NCBI GenBank assembly: GCA_001051155.2 | Contig: JYIP02000005.1 | Location: forward strand, 4,712,001-4,776,000 | Reading direction: 5' to 3' | Source: Chrysoporthe austroafricana | Lineage: Eukaryota; Ascomycota; Sordariomycetes; Diaporthales; Cryphonectriaceae | Length of the DNA stretch: 64,000 bases | Shown here: positions 22,734 through 32,512 of the stretch, piece after piece | Layout: each line of letters begins with the position of its first letter | Numbering within the stretch: position 1 is the first letter of the stretch | Program-made: the position numbers and the translations under genes | Notes under the pieces: model-generated | Databases searched by the model: none | What the model saw: only the letters and a program-made list of their open reading frames with translations | Told to the model about the DNA's origin: nothing

Positions 22734-22813
22734 GGGGAATTAGCACAGAGGTAGCGCGCAACATTTGCAGGAACGGCTTGTTGAGGTCCAGGGTTCGATC
22801 CCCTGATTCTCCA
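22734..22813 (+). tRNA. tRNA-Ala (anticodon UGC) with an 8-nt intron
   Basis: The cloverleaf folds by eye. The acceptor stem pairs 22734-22740 with 22806-22812 (one G-U pair). The anticodon stem CAACA/TGTTG is 22759-22763 with 22779-22783. A five-base variable region precedes the T stem CAGGG/CCCTG around the loop TTCGATC, and the discriminator is A22813. The 15-nt anticodon loop is explained by an intron at 22770-22777 after A37, leaving anticodon TGC at 22766-22768. The pol III B box GGTTCGATCCC is present and a TTTT terminator follows at 22818. The D stem has one A-C mismatch (22745 with 22755). tRNA-Cys (GCA) was considered, but it gives a weaker anticodon stem. Confidence 0.75.
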
Positions 22814-22948
22814 TCTGTTTTGCTCTTCCATAATTTTTGGTCCTCCAGAGATGTTCAACCCTTTCAGTTGCTCGAAAGAATACACCGCCGTCCTTGTAAT
22901 CCGCGACCAAATCCTGTTCCTCCAGCGACACCATTAATTAAATCAACC

Positions 22949-24262
22949 TTATAACATTGCACCTTTCTTCCGAGAGGCCTTGACTTCCTGTCGAAACGCC
23001 AGATCCTCTAGGATTTCTTCTGAACCACCCCCTACTACCATCATGCGCAAATCTCTTGTGATCTGTTCCACGGTGCCTCCGCCCCCGGGGCCGCCTCTCT
23101 GATAGGCAACACCACCCATTATCTGCTGTGCTTCCCTCGCCGCGGATTCGAGGATCCTCCCCCCGGACACCTTGGCCATCGCGATCTTTCCTGCGATCGT
23201 GCCCGCCTGCCAGCCATGGATTTGGACATGATATGCAATCTGCTCAAGCCAGGCCCAATGAGACTCAACATCCCTTGCAAGTGTAATAATCTTGTGACGG
23301 ATGATCTGGTGGCTGATGAGTGGTTGCCCAAAAGTTTCCCGATTGATCGAATACTCCAGTGCTGTGCTCAAACATGTGCGAGCCTTCCTGTTGCAACCCA
23401 CAGCCATAATGAAACGCTCTCTGTTGAAGTTGGTCATGATGTATTTGAAGCCGGCATTCTCGTCTCCAAGGAGATTCTGCACGGGCACGACCACATCAGA
23501 CATACGGACCCAGCTCGCTCCACCGGCGTTCTGACCGCTGTTGTGAATCTTCTCGATCTCGATGCCGGGTGAGGACAAGGGAATGACCAGCAATGAGATA
23601 CCGCCATATCCCGGCCCGCCAGTCCTGACGGCTGTGGTCATATGGGACGCCCATTGAGCTCCTGTGATCCATTTCTTGGTCCCTGTCACAACATACGACT
23701 TGCCGTCCCGGCTCTTGACCGCTTGCGTGCGGATGTTCCCCACATCACTACCTCCGCTTGGCTCTGTGATGCCCAGACAGAAATTGGTCGCTCGCGTGAA
23801 GAGGCCCGGGACCCACCGCTGCTTTTGTGCTTCGGTCCCGTGCGTGAGGATCGGTGGCAGGCCGATGGCGTTTGCACCTGAGAGCGCGATGCCAACGCCA
23901 CCCTCGAAGCGGCTGGCCTCGTCGTTCAGTATCAACATGTGGAACACATCCAGCCTGTCCACGGGCATGCCAGCTACAGACCGGAGCTCTGGTGGTCTGT
24001 ACTTGGTCGGGATGTCTGCAAATGGGAGTCCGGATTTGATCCAAGCTACCTTCGCTTCATCCGGGCAGTCACCTTGCGCTTCCCACGCGAGGGCATGTGG
24101 CATGATGTTCTCGTCGATGTACTTCCTCGCGTAAGCTTGGAGCTTCCTGTGCGACTCATTGTAGTACGGGGATTCCAGAGAACCCAACCACGCAGGCTCC
24201 GACCAGGGATTCGTACGAATGGATGACATCTTGGCTGTTGAGACCTCGGTGCAAACGTGCAT
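22949..24262 (-). CDS. Acyl-CoA dehydrogenase family flavoprotein (437 aa)
   Basis: This is a single-exon gene. The three-part ACAD fold is clear: an N-terminal helical domain, a beta domain with the FAD-contact segment LGITEPSGGSDVGNIRT and KWITGAQWASH, and a C-terminal helical domain with the signature YSINRETFGQPL and QIMGGVAYQ. It should remove two hydrogens from an acyl-CoA (or a related acyl compound) and pass electrons to ETF or oxygen. The usual catalytic glutamate near the C-terminus (IYEGT) is replaced here by VVGGGSEE. A glutamate at residue 282 (NRERF) sits where isovaleryl- and long-chain-type enzymes carry their base. The ATG at 24229 is an alternative start. No clear mitochondrial presequence or standard PTS1 is seen (it ends GAML). 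Confidence 0.9.
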   Translation of the reverse strand: MHVCTEVSTAKMSSIRTNPWSEPAWLGSLESPYYNESHRKLQAYARKYIDENIMPHALAWEAQGDCPDEAKVAWIKSGLPFADIPTKYRPPELRSVAGMPVDRLDVFHMLILNDEASRFEGGVGIALSGANAIGLPPILTHGTEAQKQRWVPGLFTRATNFCLGITEPSGGSDVGNIRTQAVKSRDGKSYVVTGTKKWITGAQWASHMTTAVRTGGPGYGGISLLVIPLSSPGIEIEKIHNSGQNAGGASWVRMSDVVVPVQNLLGDENAGFKYIMTNFNRERFIMAVGCNRKARTCLSTALEYSINRETFGQPLISHQIIRHKIITLARDVESHWAWLEQIAYHVQIHGWQAGTIAGKIAMAKVSGGRILESAAREAQQIMGGVAYQRGGPGGGGTVEQITRDLRMMVVGGGSEEILEDLAFRQEVKASRKKGAML

Positions 24263-24713
24263 GAATTCAAGGCTCCGTCCAGACCATATGACTGCTGGGT
24301 CATCCTTCTTAAGAAGATCCAGCCATGGGTATGGTATCCAACTAGCGACGCCCTGAGGAGCCTAAGGCACAGAGCATGCTGCTGCGTGTGCCGAGGCCGA
24401 AACCCCAAGATGTAGTTCCCCGCATGCTTCCCAATCCTTTCGACACACAGCCGAGGATCATTTAATTTAGCGTGTTTAAGTCCTGTGTCACTATCTGATG
24501 CACTCCGTTTAGCAAGAAAAGCCTACAAAAGCTAAGATAAATGCCGCTGCATAGGACTATTCAGCAGAGTCCTGTATGCACAAGGTTTGCAAGTACCTAG
24601 GTAATTACAATCAAATTGTCCACATCCCTAATGTGCTGCCACATATCCTAGGCCTTTGGCATCGAATTGCCAGCTCACAGACCTGTCGACGTCATCGATA
24701 GATCTCATCTCGT
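24263..24713. other. Intergenic, nothing recognised
   Basis: This lies between two minus-strand genes. It contains the palindromic TACCTAGGTA motif near 24595, seen repeatedly in intergenic DNA of this window. Confidence 0.55.
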
Positions 24714-26585
24714 TTAGTTATCATTCATGAATTTCTGAAGCCATTCGGTGCGTCCGGTCAAGCTTCGAATTTTCTTACCAAAGATCCTGTGATGACGTTG
24801 TTAGACGGAGGCTCGAGTACAATGAAGTTGGAATAGGTCATCAATGCTGCATGGATGAACTCACCACAGCGGTATCGTCAACGAGCAGACAGCCAGGAAT
24901 AGCGCCCCTAGTATGGAAAACACCACCAGAGAGCCCTGCTCTGCCAGCCAGTCATTGACGAAATAGGTCAAACCAAACGTCAGAAGATTTCGCGAGTTGA
25001 TTGCCACAAAAGCTTCTTCGTTATGTTGCCGGTAGCTGTCGATGATGTACCCAAATACGCACGTGGAGGCAAAGACTAGACTCATGTTTGCGAAGCCGAA
25101 GCAGAGAACTGGACCAGCCCAATGGGTCTGGTAGTGGATGGTTGCTCCAAATCCGAAAAAGCCCACGGTTCCTAGGACGACCGCAACAAAAATGAGAGGG
25201 AGGCGGAATTCAGGCTCGTAGATTCCCTTGTTCCTTTTGGTGAGGTGCACGCAGATCCAATCATTGAGCGGACCGGAAATCACCTCGCCGAGGATTGTAA
25301 GTATGAATGGGGATAGACTGATGAGTCCGACCTGGCTAACTGTGAAGTTATAAGGCGGGGCGACAAAGATGACTCCGTTGACAACCGAGAAGACCACGAT
25401 CCAGGTGAGTGTCGTCCCTAAAGTGACATTAGATATGAGAACCCGTGATATAGAGTATGGCGAACTGCGGTTGAATGTCAAAATCTTACTTACCGTAAAT
25501 GAGAAACCCCCAGAGAACAGCTGGGTAGAACCACATGACAACCGGACGTAAGAAAATCTTCCATGGGGGAGCGTCGCTATACCGTCCCGTGAATACGCGG
25601 AGGGATTGCCAGTAAGTGTCCTTCTTTTCGATGCCGGCCGCGCGCTCTACATGGTGCGTGACGCCTTTCTCGGAGTGCTGCAGGTCATGTTCGTGACCCA
25701 GCTTCATATGCACACCAACCCCATCTTTCTCGTCTTTTACCATGACCGGAACCACCGAGTCCCTCCTGTATGCTGTCTCTGGGACGAGGAAGACGACACA
25801 GAACATGAGGATACCAAAGAAGATCGCGCACACCCCGAACGTCCACCTATACCCGTCGAGCTGGATGATGTATCCCGAAATCAGGGCACCACCAGCAATT
25901 CCGGTAAGTAGAAAGAGATTCCATACGGCGATGCGGGTAGCGCGCTCGTGGACGAAATACAGGTCACCGATCGTGCACTGCACCAGGATCTCGAACGGGG
26001 CCATACCGATGCCGCCGACTATTCGGCTCGCGAGAAACGAGCTGTAGTTCGTCACGACAGCACCCCAGACGCTCGTGGCGAACATGATGGCAATGGCCAA
26101 TATGTAGATGGGCCGGCGGCCGATGATCTTTGCGAGCGGGTTGGTGATAAAGAGCGACAGACCGATGGTGAGGATCAGCCAAGCCGTGGCCTGAGAGAGC
26201 AGTTCGACGGTGATGTTCAATTCTGCAGAGACTTGAACGAAGCCAGGTGACAGCATAGGCCCGTATGCACCTACTACTGCGGCAGCGAGGCCAACAACGA
26301 GAAGGATCAGCTCCTTCTTCCTAACCCGGTGGAGGTTTGTCAGCGTAAGGGTGACAGGAGCTCGGCATCGCTTTCACGAACCATTGAGGCCACTGCGCAG
26401 CAATTGTTAGTCAAGTTCTTGGGAAGGCCTGAAAGCAATCAAGATTGTCTTACATTCAACGGATCATTGGGACTATCCGAAGGCTGGGGAACCAAAATCA
26501 CGTCCTTGTACCTGCCCTTGCCGTGTTTGAGGAGTTCTCTCGGCACGTCTGAATACTCGGGAGGCAAGTCATCTTGGTCACTCAT
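24714..26585 (-). CDS. MFS transporter, DHA1 type (531 aa, 5 exons including an 11-nt microexon)
   Basis: Exons are 26585-26454, 26392-26382, 26320-25494, 25417-24865 and 24786-24714. The introns are 61, 61, 76 and 78 nt and the total frame closes exactly. The joined N-terminus gives the typical fungal DHA1 pattern QPSDSPNDPLNWPQWKKELI just before helix 1, and this depends on the microexon (WPQ plus two bases). Motif A is NPLAKIIGRRPIYIL and the antiporter-type region is GIAGGALISGYI. A long charged central loop separates the two six-helix halves, and the C-terminus (GKKIRSLTGRTEWLQKFMN) is cytoplasmic. It is probably a plasma-membrane proton-driven exporter, with unknown substrate. It is divergent from the FAD monooxygenase gene, which suggests a shared substrate. 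Confidence 0.88.
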
Positions 26586-27418
26586 GAAGGCTATGAACTA
26601 TACTGTCAGATTCGTATGCAACACGGATTGTGGGGGGATACAGACCCGTTCCAGGAACGACCTCCATCTTCTTACACTCCAGAATGCCGAAGGGCATCTT
26701 GTCGCTGAGATACTGCCTGGTGAGAAAAGGGTGCGAAGACTCAAAACCCAAATAGAGGCTTAATCAGGACGTAACCTTCGAGGTTGACGTGAGAGCCAGC
26801 CCTCTTATAGACTGGAATTGCTACCTCAGCTTCCCCACGGTCCCATGCACCAGGGCAGCATTGCATGCCTTAGCTCGGCAACAGCACGACAGCTCCAGGG
26901 CCGCACAGATCCCAACTCTCTGGTTCCGGGTCATCTAACCCATGTGTACCATGCAACCATACCAGGGCGACTGAGGCAAGCGGCCTCCACCAAGGTCAGG
27001 TTCTAGTCGCCGGTTCATCAATCGCCCTGCGGGGTAGGTCAGCCACCATACGTGGCCGGTAGATCTCCCCCGCGGCAGACCCCAGAGTCCCCAGTCCCCA
27101 GTCTGGGGAAATATGGGCGGTCAAGGGCTCTCATATGTATGTGGGAGCCAGGCTAGACCTGAAACTGCTGAAACTGCTTGCCGGGTGGCTAGCGAGACCT
27201 AACAGGACCACGGGAAGACATGTGGTGTAACTTTGTTCCCGCCTATATTATTACAACCGGTCAACACCCTTGCGCCCGTAATAGTCGAGGTTTCCCCTCG
27301 GACCGGGGAAATACTGCTGAGGTGTGATGAGAACCAGGTTCCCTGCGTATTTAATCCTTGGATCCCCGGTCACAAGACGCATCTCCAGACCATCCTGGTG
27401 GTCAGTCATCATCTCACA
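26586..27418. promoter_or_regulatory. Bidirectional promoter of MFS transporter and FAD monooxygenase
   Basis: The 833 bp between divergent start codons contain two dyads. At 27095-27109, TCCCCAG and CTGGGGA are separated by one T. At 27291-27311, TTTCCCC and GGGGAAA flank the 7-bp spacer TCGGACC, which itself contains a CGG-A-CCG everted pair. Paired GC-rich half-sites of this kind suit a dimeric fungal regulator such as a Zn2Cys6 factor. Binding is inferred, not shown. Confidence 0.4.
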
Positions 27419-28708
27419 ATGTCGAACTTTCCACGGCTCCCAGCCTCTGGTATCAAGGTCATCATTGTTGGCGCCGGATTCGCAGGCCTGACTGCTGCGA
27501 TAGAGTGCGACCGCAAAGGCCACGATGTGGTTCTCTTCGAGAGGATCGTGGACCTGAAGCCCCTCGGCGATATCATCAGCTTTGGGCAGAACGCCACCCG
27601 CATCTTTGGCAAATGGCCAGGAGTGATGGAACAGTTCGAGCCTATCGTCCACAAGAGCGACGAGCTTACGTATTACAGCTGGGAAGGCAAGTTTGTCACA
27701 ACCCAATCATGGGTGCCTGAGAAGGAATGGGGCCCGAGGGTGAATGGCCACCGAGGAGAGCTACATCGAATATTGTACCAGCACGCCAAGGACAGGGGCA
27801 TCGACATCCGTCTGGGCCAGAACATCACAGATTACTTCGAAAGCGATACAGAAGCCGGTGTGGTCTCTAATGGGGAGAAGCACTCAGCCGATGTCATTCT
27901 GGCCGCGGAAGGGGTCAAGTCTCGAGGGCGCAGGATTGTTTTGGGGTTTGACGACAAGCCTCAACCCTCGGGCTACGCGGTGTACAGAGCGTGGTTCCCG
28001 ACCGAGAAGCTGAAGCAGAACCCGGTGACTCAACACCTCGTGCAGGGAGACAGCCATAATGCCTGGATTGGTCAAGATATTCATTTCATCGCTGCGGCTG
28101 TCAAGGGGGGCGAGGAGATAAGCTGGGTCTGCACGCACAGAGACGAGGCCGGGATCGAGGAAAGCTGGCAGTTTCCAGGAAAGGTTGAAGACGTCCTGAA
28201 GGTGCTGAATGGATGGGCACCTGAGGTCATCGAGCTGGTCAAGGCAACACCAGCAGATCGGCTGTTTGACTACAAGCTTGTCTACCGCGATCCCCTGCCC
28301 ACGTTTATCTCGCCAAAGAAGCGGATTGCTCTCATCGGCGACGCGGCGCATCCATTCCTACCTACCTCAATCCAAGGAGCTAGCCAGGCCATGGAGGATG
28401 GTGTCACTCTCGCAGCATGTCTTGATGTCGCCGGCAGGGAGAAGGTTACTGAAGCTATGCAAGTCTACGAGAAGATTCGGTACGCAAGGGTCCACGAGGT
28501 CCAAGCAACAGGGGTATCGACTCGAGAAAAATGGCACAAGGCAGACTGGGACGCGATATGGCAGGATCCAAGCCTGCTCCACTTGAAGAGGGAAGAGTGG
28601 ATTCTCAGGTTCGACACTGAGGAGGACGCCTATTCACGATATGATGAAACCCGAGCCTCGCTTGGGGCTTCACAAAATTTGGGACAGAACGGTGTAGCCA
28701 CGGCATAG
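27419..28708 (+). CDS. FAD-dependent monooxygenase, salicylate hydroxylase-like (429 aa)
   Basis: This is a single-exon group A flavoprotein monooxygenase, which hydroxylates an aromatic or related ring using NAD(P)H and oxygen. The N-terminal dinucleotide fold VIIVGAGFAGLTAA has the G-x-G-x-x-G glycines at residues 18, 20 and 23. The second FAD motif RIALIGDAAHPFLP (G307-D308) and the following QGASQAMEDG are complete. The length of about 430 residues is normal. The ATG at 27419 was chosen because it lies just before the Rossmann strand; the frame is open further upstream but without motifs. No signal peptide or membrane anchor is seen, so it is probably cytosolic. It is transcribed away from the MFS gene, and an acyl-CoA dehydrogenase lies beyond that gene, which suggests a small degradative group. 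Confidence 0.9.
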   Translation: MSNFPRLPASGIKVIIVGAGFAGLTAAIECDRKGHDVVLFERIVDLKPLGDIISFGQNATRIFGKWPGVMEQFEPIVHKSDELTYYSWEGKFVTTQSWVPEKEWGPRVNGHRGELHRILYQHAKDRGIDIRLGQNITDYFESDTEAGVVSNGEKHSADVILAAEGVKSRGRRIVLGFDDKPQPSGYAVYRAWFPTEKLKQNPVTQHLVQGDSHNAWIGQDIHFIAAAVKGGEEISWVCTHRDEAGIEESWQFPGKVEDVLKVLNGWAPEVIELVKATPADRLFDYKLVYRDPLPTFISPKKRIALIGDAAHPFLPTSIQGASQAMEDGVTLAACLDVAGREKVTEAMQVYEKIRYARVHEVQATGVSTREKWHKADWDAIWQDPSLLHLKREEWILRFDTEEDAYSRYDETRASLGASQNLGQNGVATA

Positions 28709-29190
28709 AGTGATCCGAGTTAGAGAGGTGATAGGAGATTTTAATGTGCGTTGTACTGATTTTCTCGACTGTTCCGTGTGGCGCAATACTCATGAATCCA
28801 CAGGCACAATGTCTAATTATCATTGCGGCTGGTGCAGAACTGGGCACTGCAGAATCTTCTCCTAGGCGGCAAACGTGGCCTCAGTTGGAACATATACTTC
28901 CAATGCATTGAAGCCACTTATCATAATGGTCTCCCTCCAGCTGATTATCCGGCCTTAAATGAGTGAGTCTGGAGTGCCGTACCTTTCCTCGCCGCAGACC
29001 TGCAGTACCTTCTAGCCACGGATATGCCCAGCACCGTCCAACTGTTTTCGATAGCGGGAACTGTGGAGCTCATCGACGCAGGGTAGAACAGCTACCGATA
29101 TTATGGGTTTTGGGATCGCCACTCTAAAGCGTTAGAAGCTGAGATTTCGAATCACTCCACCCAGCCCACTATCGAGCTCTTCTACACAGA
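28709..29190. other. Intergenic, nothing recognised
   Basis: This is the 3' flank of the monooxygenase gene and the former promoter of the aldo-keto reductase pseudogene. No supported frame was seen. Confidence 0.55.
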
Positions 29191-30164
29191 ATGAACCAAC
29201 CTTTCATCTACGGCATCTCTTGGAAACAGGACGAGACTTCCTTCTATGTGCTGAACGCTATTCAGTCCGGCTTCAGAGCTTTCAATACCGCATGCCAGCC
29301 CAAGCACTACAGAGAGGAATCCCTTGGAGAGGCCACCCGCAAAGCCTTCGTTGACGGGGTATTGAAGGAGCGTAGCCAGATTTGGGTGAGCCACGATACT
29401 CTCCTACGCTTCTCGGCCGGTCCATCTCGTCTATGTACTCTCTGATGTCAATTTTCCTGCAGATTCAAACCAAATTCACTCGTCCTTCCGCCTAGGATCC
29501 GACGAATTGCCCCTATGATTTGAGCGCTCCTATCGAGGTGGAAGTTTGCAAGTCAGTCTAGACTTCACTTCACAATATTCGCTAAGGTGAGGATCTGGAT
29601 GTGGTTACTGATGGCTCGGTCTATGTTGACTCGCTACTGTTACACTCTCCTTATCCTGATTTTTGGAGATACTCTCACAGCTTAGCGCGCGATGTCCTCC
29701 TACGTGCCACATCGAGTCCGTGCGCTTGGGGTTGCCAATCTATCATGTGAATATCTTGTGCGACTCTACGAAGCTGTGGATGTCAAGCCATCCTTCGTAC
29801 AGAACGGTCTGCATCGTGAGACGAATTGGGAGATATCGCAACGGAACTTCTGCGAAGAGAAGGGCATCGCTTTCTAGGCGCACAAGGTTCTAACAAGGTT
29901 CTAAAGAGAAAGGAGGCTATACTGGAATCGGAGCTGATTAGGGATGTCATTGACGCCCTTGGGGTGAGCAGACAAGTTGCCATGTATTTGTTGGTGCTGG
30001 GGCTGGGTGGTTGCATGACAATTGCGAATGAAACAAAGACTAAGGAGCATATGAAAGAGGACCTAGAGTGTATCATGCGCTTCAACTCATGGCAGGCCGA
30101 GAAGGAGAATCTCACCAGCTGGACCGGATACGTGGCTCGCTTCAAGGAAATGATTGGGCGATGA
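29191..30164 (+). pseudogene. Decayed aldo-keto reductase
   Basis: Pieces along the whole family length can be read. 29191-29385 gives FIYGISWKQDE and FRAFNTACQPKHYREES, and ends at a GTGAGC donor. The next exon starts at 29463 with IQTKFTRPS, then meets TAG (29493-29495). The same frame has further stops at 29559-29561 and 29583-29585 but still shows YVDSLLLHSPYP near 29622. The frame then shifts: from 29692 it reads YVPHRVRALGVANLSCEYL, up to a stop near 29875. A third frame gives the C-terminal part (VAMYLLVLGLGG, HMKEDLECI, RFKEMIGR). Three stops inside conserved regions and at least two frameshifts show loss of function. Aldo-keto reductases normally reduce carbonyls with NADPH. It lies beside the monooxygenase and may have belonged to the same pathway. 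Confidence 0.88.
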
Positions 30165-30655
30165 AACCTCCGATACTGTGCATTTCTGGCGTGAAATGCT
30201 ACAAGACAATCCCAACGAAGCAGGTCCTTTGATAAGACTGGGCAGAGGTTGTTTGAGCCGCAACCGGTTTCGTTTCATTTAGTTTTTTTCTTGCTTTCTT
30301 TTGAAAAAGGTTTATGTCTTTGTGAGGGCTGATATGTCGAGAGGCCGCAGGCAGTTTGGCAGATTCGGGACATTCACATTAGCTTCCAGCCATCGAGTAA
30401 GTATATCAAACTCGGTTAATTAGCTTAAGGGAAGCTGACACGCTGACTCGTCCTTGAAACCGAAAAAGGATTCGAGACCAGAGTGGGCCGTTTCTTATGA
30501 GGTGGATCCCGCCCTGCCCGAAGTCTAAGTACGGGAAGCGAATCTCCCGAATTTTTCGCCGACGACATCTCTTGCAAACCCGGAGCAAGGCACAGCAAAG
30601 GACCAGACAAGGAAGACACACAAACGTCTATTTCAGCATACCGACACGGTCAACT
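30165..30655. other. Intergenic, nothing recognised
   Basis: This lies between the pseudogene and the DUF1275 gene. It has a T-rich stretch near 30278-30310 and no supported gene. Confidence 0.55.
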
Positions 30656-31654
30656 ATGGAGGAGAAGCCACCGGCACTCAAAGAGACGCCCATGAGCACG
30701 CCCGGGGTCCTGAGTGCGAGGGCCTCGTCGGACGCTTCAGCGGCGGCGGCACCACCCGAAGAGCGCCAGCAGCCGGGCATGCTTACGACACTGTGCCGTG
30801 ATATCGATCCAGCGCACTCCGATGTCCCCATTATCGCCTGTAGCTTTGTCTCCGGCCTCTGCGACAGTGTCGCATTCAACGCCAGCAGTGTCTTCGTGAG
30901 CATGCAAACGGGTGAGTGATTTTAGCTCGCCCCCTTTACCGGGCGATAGATCGCCACCGGCTGTCACGCCACCAACCTAGATTGACATCTCATCATAGGA
31001 AACACGATCTTTCTGGCTCTCGGCACGGCTCATCTCCCGTATGGCTCGTCGACCCTCTGGATCAAGGCAGTGGTCTCCATTGCGGCGTTCTGGGTGGGCT
31101 GCTTCTGCTTCGGACAGACGCGGCGTATCGGCAACAAGCGCAAGTCCACCCTTGCGCTATCTTTCCTAGTGCAGTCGCTGTTCATCCTCATCTCTGCGGC
31201 AGTGGCGCAGAGTGGCATCGTCCCGGCCTTTGCGCTGTCGTCGCTGGGCACCGACGCCATCGAGGTGCAGCTGAGGAGCTACGAGACTAACGCCATGTCG
31301 ATGATTCCGCTCTCCCTGATGGCCTTTCAGTTCGGCGGGCAGATCGTGACGAGCCGCGTCCTGGGCTTTAACGAGGTTCCTACGAATGTGCTGACCTCCT
31401 TGTACTGCGATCTGTTCTCGGACCCGCTGCTTTTCGCGCCCATGGGAGGAAATGTGAAGAGGAATCGGCGTGTGATTGCGGTCATTCTGATGATGATTGG
31501 GGCCGTCATGGGGGCCTGGTTGCAGAAGTCGAAGGCTGGTATGCCTGCTGCACTATGGATCGCCGGCGCCGTGAAAATGGTCATCGCAGTCGCGTGGGCG
31601 ATCTGGAAGGCGAAGCCCGAGCCGGCTAGTGAGAAGGCCACAGGTCGAGTATAG
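30656..31654 (+). CDS. DUF1275 (YoaK-like) membrane protein (303 aa, 2 exons)
   Basis: Exons are 30656-30911 and 30999-31654, with an 87-nt intron (GTGAGT donor, CATAG acceptor). After a disordered N-terminus of about 50 residues the protein follows the DUF1275 plan: IIACSFVSGLCDSVAF (helix 1 with the family glycine/serine pattern), SVFVSMQTGNTIFLALG (the signature M-x-T-G-N-x-x-x-x-G across the splice junction), SSLGTDAIEVQLRS and a final pair of helices. About six transmembrane segments are visible. The family is widespread in bacteria and fungi but its transport or other function is not established. The chosen ATG is the first in frame after upstream stops. Confidence 0.9.
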
Positions 31655-32512
31655 AAGTTTCTTAGCAAGGTGGTCTCGTGGCCCTTTGAGGCTTGTTTTC
31701 CGCGAATGTTCTATTTGATACACTACCTAGATATAGATTTAGACCGATACCCGTTGTCCTCTACCTTATAGATTCTAGTTAGATGCTCCTCTTCATCAAT
31801 AAAGTCCAGTTTCCTTCACCCTAAGCCACAAGACTCTGTAGGTAATTCACTCAAATTGTGCGACGACCAAAGCCTCTGTTACGTCGCATCCTAGTTTGTG
31901 ATACCAACAAGGGCAAATCCCGTCGCCGTGCGTCAACGGCCTGAATAGGCTGTGCTACAGCCTGCGAAAAGCTCAAGTTGAATTCAATATCACGAACCTC
32001 GCCCCAAAAGCGCCCTGTCTTCTTGAACTTCAGAGGGATGCGAGCATTGGACAACCCGATAAGGGACCTTGCTGCCTTAGCCAGTCTATTCGCACTCCGC
32101 TTCCTCCACCACGATGTGTCCCGGTGGAGGCCCGCCAAAAGACCACAATGATCTCTAGGTTCTGATCACTAGGCCATCGGATAGGACACCCATGTTAGAG
32201 GCTGATCTTGGCCCTGCCGAGATCGAGAGGCCTCTCGATCGCTTCCGATATCGAGGATCTACATAGACAGATGCTTTAGTTGTAGCTATGAGCGGATAAT
32301 TCCCCAGTATTCTAGCAAAGATTAAATTTCAAGATAACTTCACAGGGTTATAGAGGCGAGCTGCATGTGGCGTTGTGAGATGGGAAGAGAGGGCTTAGGC
32401 ATTGTCAAGATTCGTTGTAAGACATCGATGGCAGTTTCAGGGTCGATAATAGTGTCCTGTGAGATTCACATCCCTATGAAGGGGTCCCTTGTCATAAGTC
32501 GCTCTGATCTTC
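31655..32512. other. Intergenic with a 20-bp palindrome
   Basis: This is a convergent intergenic region. A 95-codon minus-strand frame (31851-32138) is Arg-rich and matches nothing I know. The perfect palindrome at 32221-32240 is listed separately. Confidence 0.5.
32221..32240. repeat. Perfect 20-bp palindrome
   Basis: GATCGAGAGGCCTCTCGATC is identical to its reverse complement and has no loop. It lies between two convergent genes. Its role is unknown; candidates are a protein-binding dyad or a mobile-element relic. Confidence 0.9.
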
